This document shows, piece after piece, positions 55,996 through 63,796 of a DNA stretch of 64,000 nucleotides. The position numbers were made by a program, and so were the translations under genes. The notes under the pieces were generated by a model. That model was not told the DNA's origin and ran no database searches. It saw only the letters and a list, made by a program, of their open reading frames with translations. This DNA is from Bacteroidales bacterium (GTDB lineage Bacteria > Bacteroidota > Bacteroidia > Bacteroidales > UBA932), in the NCBI GenBank assembly GCA_017962235.1, contig JAGCVS010000019.1, positions 150,272 to 214,271 on the forward strand, given 5' to 3'. Position 1 is the stretch's first letter. Each line of letters starts with the position of its first letter.

Positions 55996-57024
55996 ATGAC
56001 TTTCAGAAAACACATTTACCTGCTTGCTTTGCTGGCTCTTCTGGCCGGCTGCTCCAAAAATTTTGCTGTCACCTCCGGCGATCTGGAACGCACCCTGCCC
56101 ATGCCCAAGACACTGGACGACGACAAGTCCCGTCAGGACTACGGCATCTGCAAACTGTCTGTGATGAACATTCGCGAAGAGCCCGCTTACGAGGCCGAGA
56201 TGGGCACCCAGATGGTTATGGGCTCCATCTGCTGGATCATAGAGCGGAAAGACGGGTGGTCCATGATAATCACCCCGGAAGGCTATGTCGCCTGGGTCAC
56301 CGACGGGAGTCTGCAATTCACAGATTACGACGGCGCCATGGCCTGGAAGGCGGCTCCGCGCCTGATTGTCACCTCCCGCTACGCCACGTTCCTGTCCGCG
56401 CCCAAGGCGGGCAGCGACATTGTGCGCGATGCCGTACGCGGCTGTATCGTAACCAAACTGGCGCGCAGAGGGAGTTATTACAAATGCCGGCTGCCGGACG
56501 GCGTGGAGGCCTATATCGCGGCGCGCGACGTGACCGACTGCCGCAAATATTTTGAAAGTCAGCATCCTTCCGGAGCCGATATCGTGACCGATGCAAAACA
56601 GTTCATGGGTGTGCCCTACATGTGGGCCGGCACCAGCATCAAGGCGGTGGACTGTAGCGGCCTGGCCCAGCGCGTCTATATGGACTGCGGCATCCTGCTC
56701 CCCCGCAACGCCTCGCAGCAGGCGCGCGTGGGTGAGGAGATTGACATCAGCCAGGGATGGGGCAACCTGCAGCCGGGCGATTTGCTCTTCTTCGGACGTC
56801 CGCGTGGCGACGGCACCTGGAGCATCTATCACGTGGCCATCTACGCCGGTGACGGCCAGATAATCCACAGCGCCGCAGGCAAAGTGCACACCGCCTCCTG
56901 CGTCCGCGGCCGCGCCAACTACTACAAGGGCTGCGACAATATCGTCTCCGCCTGCCGCATCCTGGGCAGCGAAGATGCCGACAAAGGCGTTTCCCGCATC
57001 ATAAACAACGGCTGGTATTTCTAA
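55996..57024 (+). CDS. NlpC/P60 cysteine peptidase lipoprotein with SH3-like domains
   Basis: 342 residues. Lipoprotein signal ending LLAGC (Cys19). Residues about 50-110 and 120-185 look like two bacterial SH3 modules (LSVMNIREEPAYEAEMGTQ; SRYATFLSAPKAGSDIV), then the NlpC/P60 domain: catalytic Cys220 in DCSGLAQRVYMDCGILLPRNAS, LQPGDLLFFG, His279 in YHVAIYAG and the third polar residue in IIHSAAG. Such enzymes cleave peptide bonds in peptidoglycan stems. The stop overlaps the next start (TAATG), coupling it to the following glycosidase-like gene. Confidence 0.9.
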   Translation: MTFRKHIYLLALLALLAGCSKNFAVTSGDLERTLPMPKTLDDDKSRQDYGICKLSVMNIREEPAYEAEMGTQMVMGSICWIIERKDGWSMIITPEGYVAWVTDGSLQFTDYDGAMAWKAAPRLIVTSRYATFLSAPKAGSDIVRDAVRGCIVTKLARRGSYYKCRLPDGVEAYIAARDVTDCRKYFESQHPSGADIVTDAKQFMGVPYMWAGTSIKAVDCSGLAQRVYMDCGILLPRNASQQARVGEEIDISQGWGNLQPGDLLFFGRPRGDGTWSIYHVAIYAGDGQIIHSAAGKVHTASCVRGRANYYKGCDNIVSACRILGSEDADKGVSRIINNGWYF

Positions 57025-59711
57025 TGAAAACACGGGTTTTACTTTTATTGTGTTTACTCCTGGCGCCGGCGTTCCCTATCCGGCTCAATGCCTTTGAAAT
57101 TGAGTGGAAAACCGTGTCCGGGAATGTCGAACTCAAGGCAGAAAACGGCTCTGTGGCATCCGTAAAGCTCCTTAAGGGCAAGGGGCGCGTCAAGGGATGT
57201 GCCGTCAAAGTCAGCAAGCCTTCCTGCGTAAGGCTTCGCTGCAACATTCAGGATGTTGTTACCGCCCCGGGACCGAATGCCACCATCGTCTCAGTAGCGA
57301 ATGGTTCCGAATCCTTCTCATTCTTCCTACGTGACGTAAATGAGACATCTCCTATCTGGATTCCTGAATATCAGGTCGTGGTGCTGCCGGACGGCGTCTC
57401 CCTCTCTTACGACGAGGCGGTGGAACTCATCAAATCCCGCCATCTGGTTTCCAAGATAGACCAGATAGAACAGGCGGAAGAAGCCTCGTTTGAAGCAGCG
57501 GAGAAGGTCACCCGGAATATGAGCGTCCCTATCTGGCTGGGCATCAGCAGGGACATCCGCCTGTTCCAGATCACTGAAGAGCTTCCGGACGCACTGTCCA
57601 CCTACCAGACCGACAAGAATGTGGTCCCGATGCTGGCCAGCACCCAACATATAGACGAAGGGATTTCCGAGTATCCGATCAGTTACAATTATAGCTTCAG
57701 CCGCGGTGTAGGGGCATACGACAATATAACCAGAAGCCTCGAGGATGGCGTTCTGCCCATCTACATCTCCGTTACTGAAGATGATGACGTCGTATACGAG
57801 TCAAAGAGTTTCGTGACGCTGGAGAAATCCGTCCTGACAGAGGAGAATATCAAGGGAACGCACTGCATGGTCTCTGACAATTTCTCCCAGGGCCGGTCGT
57901 TTACACAGTCGCAGCAAGAGCTGGTGAACGATATCCTGGCGAAAACATATCCTGCAGAAGAAGAGACGGTTCTGGTCATTCATACGGTTATCACCAACAA
58001 GGGTAACGTACCGCGATATGCCTGGATGAAGATTCCTTACGCCACTTTTCGCGGCGGAGACGACACATATGACCCTGCCACCGGCTTTTCTGCTTTCAAA
58101 GACGGCCGCATCTTCTGTATCAGTTTGATTAACGGGAAGCCCGTGCCCAACGACGAGACGGCAGTGCTCCTGCAGCCGGGCGAATCGCTTAACGTCGATT
58201 ATCTTTTCCCCCACAGCCCTGTAACCGCCGCCCGTGCCCTGGCGCTGGCACAGAGGCCGTATGAAGAGCTCTATACGCAGTGCAAGGCATTCTGGCAGAA
58301 AAAGCTTGATACCGCAGCAAAGATACACGTCCCGGAAGAGAGGATAAACAATATGCTCAAGGCGGGACTCCTGCACTTGGACCTGATTACCTTTGGCGAC
58401 CGCGACCAGGGAGCTCTGGCTCCCAATGTGGGCGTCTACTCTCCAATCGGAACGGAGAGCGCACCCATCATCCAGTATTACGAGTCCCTGGGTCTGACAG
58501 CTCAGGCCCGCCGCTGCCTCCAGTATTTCCTGGACACCCAGCAGGAGGACGGACGCATCGCAAACTTTGGAGGATACACAATAGAGACCGGCGGTGTTCT
58601 ATGGTCCATCGGGGAATACTACCGCTACACAAGGGACCGGCAGTGGATCGAGCAGAATAAACCCAGGATCCTTAAGGCTTGCAACTACCTGCTTGAATGG
58701 AGAAGACAAAACCTCAAGGAGGAATTCAAAGGACGCGGCTACGGAATGATAGACGGCAAGGTGGCCGATCCAGTAGATCCATACCATCAGTTTATGCTGA
58801 ACGGTTATTCCTACCTGGGCTTGAAGAGAATCTGCGAGCTGCTGGAAGATATCGGGGACAAAGAGGCGCAAAACCTTACCGCAGATGCCACAGCCTGGCG
58901 GCAGGACATTCTGGACTCTTTCCACGCGTGTCTGGCATCATCGCCGGTCGTCCCGGTATCGGACGGTTCCTGGTGCCCGACCTGCTCTCCCTGGGCAGAA
59001 TCCCCAGCGGCCCGATTCTTCCTCCAGAAGGCGGAGCAGTACCGCTCCCACGGGACCTTCATGGTGCCGGACGGACTGCTTGGCCCGCTGCACCTTGTCT
59101 TTACAGAGGTGATTGACCCTCACAGCAGGGACGCCGCCCTGTTGCTCAAGTACTACCGCGATGTAATCTGCCAGGGCAACTCGCAATTCAGTCAACCCTA
59201 CTACGGCAAGCACAACTATATTCAGGCCCGCCTCGGGCAGGTCAAACCCTTCCTGAACACCTACTACTACACAGTAGCCCCCCATTTTGACCATGAAACA
59301 GGAACTTTCTGGGAGCATCTGTTCAAGGTCAGTGTCCACAAGACGCACGAAGAGGGCAACTTCCTCATGGAAACGCGCAATATGCTCTATCTGGAGGATG
59401 GAGATACCCTCAAGTTGCTCAACGTTATTCCACGCCGGTGGCTCGAAAACGGCAAGAAGATAGTCCTGGATTCTGTGCTCAGCTATTTCGGCACAATAGA
59501 TCTGGATGTAACCTCCAATGTCGCTGCAGGAGAAATCCGTGCGCATGTCTGCTGCCCCGATGCCCGCAGACCATCTACCGTGACTGTCCGACTGCCACAT
59601 CCTGACGGCAAAAAGGCCGTCCGCTCGAGCGCAGGCTCGTATGACCCCGCCACGGAAACCGTCACCGTAACCGATTTCTCAGGCGAAGCGGACATAGTCC
59701 TCTATTTCTGA
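57024..59711 (+). CDS. Large secreted protein, six-hairpin glycosidase-like
   Basis: 895 residues with a signal peptide (MKTRVLLLLCLLLAPAFPIRLNA). The first 430 residues are mainly beta; the region from about 440 to 780 is helical with repeated Trp/Tyr/Asp patterns of an (alpha/alpha)6 barrel (GLLHLDLITFGDRDQGALAP, ETGGVLWSIGEYYRYTRD, DPYHQFMLNGYSYLGLKRI); a beta domain closes the chain. No exact glycoside hydrolase family can be named and no catalytic residues can be fixed. It is translationally coupled to the NlpC/P60 gene by a one-base overlap, suggesting joint action on a cell-envelope or glycan substrate. Confidence 0.7.
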   Translation: MKTRVLLLLCLLLAPAFPIRLNAFEIEWKTVSGNVELKAENGSVASVKLLKGKGRVKGCAVKVSKPSCVRLRCNIQDVVTAPGPNATIVSVANGSESFSFFLRDVNETSPIWIPEYQVVVLPDGVSLSYDEAVELIKSRHLVSKIDQIEQAEEASFEAAEKVTRNMSVPIWLGISRDIRLFQITEELPDALSTYQTDKNVVPMLASTQHIDEGISEYPISYNYSFSRGVGAYDNITRSLEDGVLPIYISVTEDDDVVYESKSFVTLEKSVLTEENIKGTHCMVSDNFSQGRSFTQSQQELVNDILAKTYPAEEETVLVIHTVITNKGNVPRYAWMKIPYATFRGGDDTYDPATGFSAFKDGRIFCISLINGKPVPNDETAVLLQPGESLNVDYLFPHSPVTAARALALAQRPYEELYTQCKAFWQKKLDTAAKIHVPEERINNMLKAGLLHLDLITFGDRDQGALAPNVGVYSPIGTESAPIIQYYESLGLTAQARRCLQYFLDTQQEDGRIANFGGYTIETGGVLWSIGEYYRYTRDRQWIEQNKPRILKACNYLLEWRRQNLKEEFKGRGYGMIDGKVADPVDPYHQFMLNGYSYLGLKRICELLEDIGDKEAQNLTADATAWRQDILDSFHACLASSPVVPVSDGSWCPTCSPWAESPAARFFLQKAEQYRSHGTFMVPDGLLGPLHLVFTEVIDPHSRDAALLLKYYRDVICQGNSQFSQPYYGKHNYIQARLGQVKPFLNTYYYTVAPHFDHETGTFWEHLFKVSVHKTHEEGNFLMETRNMLYLEDGDTLKLLNVIPRRWLENGKKIVLDSVLSYFGTIDLDVTSNVAAGEIRAHVCCPDARRPSTVTVRLPHPDGKKAVRSSAGSYDPATETVTVTDFSGEADIVLYF

Positions 59712-59719
59712 TTTTTTAT

Positions 59720-59727
59720 TACCTTTG
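59720..59727 (+). promoter_or_regulatory. -7 box (TACCTTTG) of the small protein gene
   Basis: Exact TAnnTTTG match 24 bases before the ATG at 59752, just after the stop of the upstream gene. Confidence 0.7.
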
Positions 59728-59751
59728 TGTAACAAATAAAAAACAAACGAA

Positions 59752-60021
59752 ATGAACCTCAGAGTTATCAAGAAAGACATCCACTTTGTAACCAACGAAT
59801 TCCTCTCTGACTGCATCACTTTCAGCGACTATAGCGAAGGCAAGAAAGACGAGCAGGTAAAGGACCTCATCAACCAGGGTCTGGCACTTGCCGGCACCGC
59901 TTTCACCAAGGTATGCAACTATCCGGCAGAAGGGACAAAAGCTTATTTCAGAGAGGTTCAGAAAGAGTTCTACGAGGGTTTTGACGCTCTCTATCAGAAA
60001 CTCAGTGAGCTTACAAAGTAA
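59752..60021 (+). CDS. Small conserved-looking protein of unknown function
   Basis: 89 residues, no signal or TM, predicted mostly helical (IKKDIHFVTNEFLSDCITF, VKDLINQGLALAGTAFTKVC, TKAYFREVQKEFYEGFDALYQKLSEL). It has its own consensus promoter and a hairpin terminator and uses highly preferred codons (AAG, CTC, ATC, GAC), so it is probably a real, well-expressed monocistronic gene. I do not recognise a family. Confidence 0.75.
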   Translation: MNLRVIKKDIHFVTNEFLSDCITFSDYSEGKKDEQVKDLINQGLALAGTAFTKVCNYPAEGTKAYFREVQKEFYEGFDALYQKLSELTK

Positions 60022-60041
60022 ATTATTAAGTCTTATAGCAT

Positions 60042-60073
60042 GGCAGGTCTCCCGGCTTTACGGGAGGCCTGTC
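60042..60073 (+). terminator. Hairpin terminator after the small protein gene
   Basis: Stem CAGGTCTCCCG with CGGGAGGCCTG (11 pairs, one G-U) and a six-base loop; a short T-rich tract (TCTGTTTAATT) follows. It ends about 17 bases before the phosphodiesterase start at 60091. Confidence 0.7.
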
Positions 60074-60090
60074 TGTTTAATTATACGATT

Positions 60091-61317
60091 ATGAAGAGAC
60101 TTGCCGCAATACTGCTTTCCGCACTGCTGGCGGCCGCATGCTACAGCGCCCCCCGCGACCGATATGTGGTTATCCTGTCCATGGACGGATTCCGGCACGA
60201 CCTGCCTCAGATGTACAATACCCCCACCCTGGATTCTGTGGCATCTGTGGGCGTGTATTCGCAAATAAAGCCGGCCTACCCCTCCATGACATTCGCCAAC
60301 CATTATGCAATGGCCACCGGGCTCTACCCCGACCATAGCGGCATAGTGCACAACAATTTCTACGACACAGAACTGGACACCCTATTCATTACTTCCCGCG
60401 ACGAAACCCGCACCAATCCCGATATGTATCTGGGCGAGCCTATATGGAATACCGTGCGGCGGCAGCATCGCAAATGCCATGTATACGGATGGGTGGGCGC
60501 CGAGGCTCCCATCAACGGACATTATCCCCAGGGCGGCGTACTGTACGATGCCGCCCGAACCCGCATGGAGCTGGCCGACATGGTTCTGGACGCCTTATGC
60601 AACCCCGATGTGAAGCAGATTCCCAACCTCATAATGTGGTATTTTGACGAGCCCGATGCGGTTGAACACCGCTATTCAAGCGTAAGCGAACAGACCCGCG
60701 ATGTTGTGGAGGATATCGACGGCGTGCTGGGATACTTTCTGGCGGAGGTCCGCAAGTCTCCCGTATACGACAAGATCGACTTCATTTTCACCGCCGACCA
60801 CGGGCACACACCCCTTTCGCCAGAGCGCTATCTGAATCTCTATCCCGCAATCGGCGCCCTTGTGGAACGATGCGACAATCAGGCGCCGCTGTGCATTGCG
60901 CCCAAAGAGGGATGCTGCGCCGAGCTGATGGATTCGCTGGCCGTATATGCCCCGGGGCACTATCGCTTCTGGCATCGCGACAGCCTGCCTGAGAAGTACC
61001 ACTATGGCACCTTTTCCGCACGCATTCCGGAGGTGATTGTGCAACAGAACCTGGGCTGGAGAATTGTATGTGATGCCGACCCCGACTTCAAGCGCCCGGC
61101 TCCCGGCTCTTCCGCCCACGGCTATGATCCCGCCGAAAGCGACATGCAGATGGTGTTCTACGCCTTCGGTCCCCACTTCAAAAAGGGATACACGCACGAC
61201 ACCGTATTCTGCAACATAAACGATTATCTGATTATCTGCAAGCTGCTTGGTATAAAGCCTGCCCCCAACGATTGCAACGAGGCTGACATCCAGGGGCTCT
61301 TTTTTGATAATCGCTAA
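60091..61317 (+). CDS. Ectonucleotide pyrophosphatase/phosphodiesterase-like (alkaline phosphatase superfamily)
   Basis: 408 residues from ATG at 60091. N-terminal signal with a possible lipobox (LLAAAC, Cys17) or signal peptidase I site. Zinc-site residues of the family are visible: Asp in LSMDGFRHD, the nucleophile Thr67 in PSMTFANHYAMATG, Asp and His in FDEPDAVEHRY, DHG in TADHGHTPL, and His in SSAHGYDP. Probably hydrolyses nucleotide or phosphodiester substrates in the periplasm. An upstream in-frame ATG at 60040 lies within the terminator hairpin and is not used. Confidence 0.9.
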   Translation: MKRLAAILLSALLAAACYSAPRDRYVVILSMDGFRHDLPQMYNTPTLDSVASVGVYSQIKPAYPSMTFANHYAMATGLYPDHSGIVHNNFYDTELDTLFITSRDETRTNPDMYLGEPIWNTVRRQHRKCHVYGWVGAEAPINGHYPQGGVLYDAARTRMELADMVLDALCNPDVKQIPNLIMWYFDEPDAVEHRYSSVSEQTRDVVEDIDGVLGYFLAEVRKSPVYDKIDFIFTADHGHTPLSPERYLNLYPAIGALVERCDNQAPLCIAPKEGCCAELMDSLAVYAPGHYRFWHRDSLPEKYHYGTFSARIPEVIVQQNLGWRIVCDADPDFKRPAPGSSAHGYDPAESDMQMVFYAFGPHFKKGYTHDTVFCNINDYLIICKLLGIKPAPNDCNEADIQGLFFDNR

Positions 61318-61324
61318 ATTTACT

Positions 61325-61332
61325 TACCTTTG
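61325..61332 (+). promoter_or_regulatory. -7 box (TACCTTTG) of tRNA-Arg
   Basis: Exact TAnnTTTG match 37 bases before the mature tRNA-Arg, a few bases after the phosphodiesterase stop. Confidence 0.65.
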
Positions 61333-61369
61333 CAATCCCGTTTCGCAAGGTTATCAACCTTGCGTCTGC

Positions 61370-61443
61370 GGTCCGGTAGCTCAGTTGGATAGAGCAGCAG
61401 CCTTCTAAGCTGCGGGTCTTGGGTTCGAGCCCCAACCGGATCA
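61370..61443 (+). tRNA. tRNA-Arg (TCT)
   Basis: Cloverleaf: acceptor GGTCCGG with CCGGATC (one G-T pair), discriminator A; D arm GCTC/GAGC; anticodon arm GCAGC/GCTGC around CTTCTAA, anticodon TCT (61404-61406); T arm TTGGG/CCCAA with loop TTCGAGC. The 3' CCA is not encoded (CCT follows). Confidence 0.97.
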
Positions 61444-61453
61444 CCTATAATAC

Positions 61454-61542
61454 TGGGGCGCTGCCCCAAACCCCGCCGCTCCGCGCTGGCCATTCTGCGA
61501 ATCTGCCCGCACGCGCTCCGCTAGCGCCTGCAGGCGCTTTTT
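61454..61542 (+). other. GC-rich structured tail after tRNA-Arg with terminator
   Basis: 61454-61468 forms a hairpin TGGGGC/GCCCCA with a GCT loop. Further on, AGCGCC/GGCGCT with a TGCA loop followed by T5 (61523-61542) is an intrinsic terminator for the tRNA transcript. The intervening sequence is C/G rich and has no coding character. No open frame with native codon use is seen between 61444 and 61622. Confidence 0.65.
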
Positions 61543-61609
61543 ATTTAGGGACACCATCCTGGATATAGTTGCGTAATACGTTGGGCTATAATTATTAAAA
61601 AATCGTAAC

Positions 61610-61617
61610 TATCTTTG
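61610..61617 (+). promoter_or_regulatory. -7 box (TATCTTTG), probably leaderless
   Basis: Exact TAnnTTTG match ending 5 bases before the ATG at 61623. Confidence 0.65.
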
Positions 61618-61622
61618 CGAAT

Positions 61623-62672
61623 ATGAGGAGGATAGGTCTATTCATTCTGGTCGCATTGGTTCTCACCGGGTGCGGCGTTTCCAGAGTGGCCGCCAACAGA
61701 GAATCCGAATTCAAGTACTGGCTGGAACGCAGCTACGAGTCTGAAATGTACCAGCAGGACCGGGTAATGATGGTGGACGCTCAAGGAGATGCCCTGCTCA
61801 TACGCAAGCTGGACACCGCCTTCATCAAGCTTACCTCATACCTTTTCCATAATAACCTCCCCCAGGCTGTCTCCGGCAGAGAAAGACAGTCCGCAGACCC
61901 CGATTTCAAGATAGGCAGAACCAACCCTTTAGACAACGAGCAACTGCTGAATCAGTTCATGGATGTGATTCAGGATTATTATCCGGCAATCACGCCGGAG
62001 CTGGGAGAGGAACACGAATGGTCTCCGGAAGCAAAAAGATATAATCTGTATGGCTATTGGCACCGCCTTGGCCGACGTATTTCCGGCAGGCAGAAGGACT
62101 TCCCCGCCCCATTCTTCATGAGAAGCAAACTGCTCATGTGTCTGGCCTGCGGCTGGACCTCACGCTATTGCATAACCGGAACGGAAGAGACCCTCATAGA
62201 GCGCATTATGAGCTACCCGGACTATAGCTTGCAATTATCGGAACTTTTTGCGGAGAGTTACCTGCTCAACCGGGGAAATGTCTACATGTCCCTTCTGGCC
62301 TGCGAAAATGTGCTCACCGGCCAGCCACACAGAACAGAACGGGATGACGACCCGATGCAAAGGAAACTCGCCTACATCCGGAACGATTCCAAACCGCTGG
62401 GCGACAACTACGGCGCCTGGTACCACTTCTTTGGTATCGCGCTGTATGGCATGCTCCGCTCAAGTTTTACCAGCGTCTTTGTGGCCAATACAGAAAGCTT
62501 CGGCTCCTTCTTTATGGAAGGAGCCGACCATCAGGAAACCCTGATTAACCACTACGGTGCCCTGTTCGGGCATCAGTTTAGAAAGAGGATCCTGTTATTT
62601 CTTGAACAGACCGCCCAGGATGCTGGTTGCAGCGCCAAGGATGCTGTTACCCTTGCCGCCCTTGAGCGTTAA
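61623..62672 (+). CDS. Lipoprotein of unknown function
   Basis: 349 residues with lipoprotein signal MRRIGLFILVALVLTGC (Cys17). The mature part is soluble and mainly helical with several Trp/Tyr and Arg/Glu pairs (ESEFKYWLERSYESEMYQQDR, YGYWHRLGRRISGRQKDF, YGAWYHFFGIALYGMLRSS). No family recognised. The C-terminal 26 codons overlap antisense with the 3' end of the gene ending at 62595 (78 bases), which is unusually long; an ancestral stop may have been lost. Confidence 0.7.
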   Translation: MRRIGLFILVALVLTGCGVSRVAANRESEFKYWLERSYESEMYQQDRVMMVDAQGDALLIRKLDTAFIKLTSYLFHNNLPQAVSGRERQSADPDFKIGRTNPLDNEQLLNQFMDVIQDYYPAITPELGEEHEWSPEAKRYNLYGYWHRLGRRISGRQKDFPAPFFMRSKLLMCLACGWTSRYCITGTEETLIERIMSYPDYSLQLSELFAESYLLNRGNVYMSLLACENVLTGQPHRTERDDDPMQRKLAYIRNDSKPLGDNYGAWYHFFGIALYGMLRSSFTSVFVANTESFGSFFMEGADHQETLINHYGALFGHQFRKRILLFLEQTAQDAGCSAKDAVTLAALER

Positions 62673-63047
62673 CAGGATATCGTTCAAGTCCACATCTCCG
62701 TCACCATCCTGATCCTTGATGATATTTGACAGGCCGCCCATAACGGTGGGGATAAGGCCGGTGAGCTTGCTGTTAAGCAGATTGCCCAGATTCAGCTTGG
62801 AGAGGATATTGCCGGTGAACAGTTTGCCGGCCAGAGCGGTGATGGGGCTGGATGCAGCATTGGACTGACCAGTGAGCAGGCTCTTGATTTGCTCTATACC
62901 GCCAGCTTTTGCAGCTGTCTGGGTGAGACTGCCAAGGATGGACTCTGACAGACCGTTGAGCACAGTGTTCTGTACGTTGGAGGGGATTTCTACATTGCCG
63001 GCAGCCTTTTTAACCTGCTGCAGGATAAGATCGCTGATGTTTGCCAT
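62595..63047 (-). CDS. Small helical protein with EF-hand-like loop
   Basis: 150 residues, no signal peptide. Ala/Leu/Gly-rich amphipathic helices (ISDLILQQVKKAAGN, LNGLSESILGSLTQTAAKAGG, NILSKLNLGNLLNSKLTGLIPTV) resemble the DUF937/YidB type, and DQDGDGDVDLNDIL near residue 113 is a canonical calcium-binding loop (Asp at positions 1, 3, 5, 7 pattern). Function unknown. Its last 78 bases overlap the convergent lipoprotein gene. Confidence 0.75.
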   Translation of the reverse strand: MANISDLILQQVKKAAGNVEIPSNVQNTVLNGLSESILGSLTQTAAKAGGIEQIKSLLTGQSNAASSPITALAGKLFTGNILSKLNLGNLLNSKLTGLIPTVMGGLSNIIKDQDGDGDVDLNDILLTLKGGKGNSILGAATSILGGLFKK

Positions 63048-63105
63048 ATTAGTTATTTATTAGAATGATGATTCAAACGCGACATCTAATTTAAGTAAAA
63101 AAACA

Positions 63106-63525
63106 TCATACTCTAACAACGCCACCTACTTTATCTGCCCATCTTTCCCACGGGAGACTAAAATACCAGCGGTAAGCCTTCTCAGGCGTCCATCCTCTTT
63201 CAGGAGTATGAAACAACCTGTCCCATGCCTTAAACAAACAGCTGGGCAGACCAATCACTATGAGATATAAAGGGCCTAGACAGACGGACTGACGGGTATG
63301 ACCGTATTCATGATTAATGATATCCAGCCTATCTCGTGCAAAGTCTCCCAGAATCACATAATATCCCAAGGAGATTCCAAATTTCCACCCCTTGAACCAT
63401 CTGTACCGGATTCCCTTATACTCAGTCCGCTCCGGCGACCCCAGAATGAGCGAATAAACCCCGATGAGTACAATCGCCAGCACATTCTGCGGCAGCTGCC
63501 ACACATACAGAAAAACTCTTTTCAT
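63106..63525 (-). CDS. Small membrane protein with HEYGH motif
   Basis: 139 residues from ATG at 63525. TM segment at residues about 8-30, a second hydrophobic region around LGYYVILGDF, and a third at YLIVIGLPSCLF. NHEYGHTRQSVCLGP contains HExxH, the zinc-metallopeptidase motif; a nearby third ligand is not obvious, so activity is uncertain. An upstream in-frame start (63603) would run through the rRNA terminator and 5S region. A TATCTTTA box lies 4 bases before the ATG. Confidence 0.7.
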   Translation of the reverse strand: MKRVFLYVWQLPQNVLAIVLIGVYSLILGSPERTEYKGIRYRWFKGWKFGISLGYYVILGDFARDRLDIINHEYGHTRQSVCLGPLYLIVIGLPSCLFKAWDRLFHTPERGWTPEKAYRWYFSLPWERWADKVGGVVRV

Positions 63526-63529
63526 GTTA

Positions 63530-63537
63530 TAAAGATA
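63530..63537 (-). promoter_or_regulatory. Near-consensus -7 box (TATCTTTA), possibly leaderless
   Basis: One mismatch to TAnnTTTG on the minus strand; it ends 4 bases before the ATG at 63525 and sits right beside the U-tract of the rRNA terminator. Confidence 0.4.
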
Positions 63538-63539
63538 AC

Positions 63540-63570
63540 AAAAAGAGCCAACCCATTTGGGTTGGCTCTT
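63540..63570 (-). terminator. Intrinsic terminator of the rRNA operon
   Basis: Perfect 12-base-pair stem AAGAGCCAACCC/GGGTTGGCTCTT with an ATTT loop; on the minus strand it is followed by T5. It lies just downstream of the 5S rRNA. Confidence 0.9.
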
Positions 63571-63579
63571 GAAGGAAAT

Positions 63580-63688
63580 CGGCGGCTTCCTACTCTCCCA
63601 CATGGTGTCGCAGTACCATAGGCGCTGGTGAGCTTAACTTCTCTGTTCGGGATGGGAAGAGGTGGATCCTCACCGCTATCACCGCCTA
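63580..63688 (-). rRNA. rrf: 5S ribosomal RNA
   Basis: On the minus strand: GGCGGTGATAGCGGTGAGG at the 5' end, then the conserved GATCCACCTCTTCCC and CCGAACAGAGAAGTTAAGC segments and a 3' end GGAAGCCGCC that pairs with the 5' end. About 109 bases; exact ends uncertain by a few bases. Confidence 0.95.
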
Positions 63689-63796
63689 ATTATTATTTCT
63701 AGTACGTCAGTGCAGTATCACCCTCACTGACGCTATGTCTTTGAGAGAGACTCAGAAAGTATTCCCTATTCGTCACTTCTTTGTTTGTTTATTGTT

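Noticed and set aside
61370..61443. tRNA-Arg considered as an integration site of a mobile element
   Set aside because: No duplicated tRNA 3' end and no integrase gene follow; only lipoprotein and housekeeping genes are seen to the right edge.
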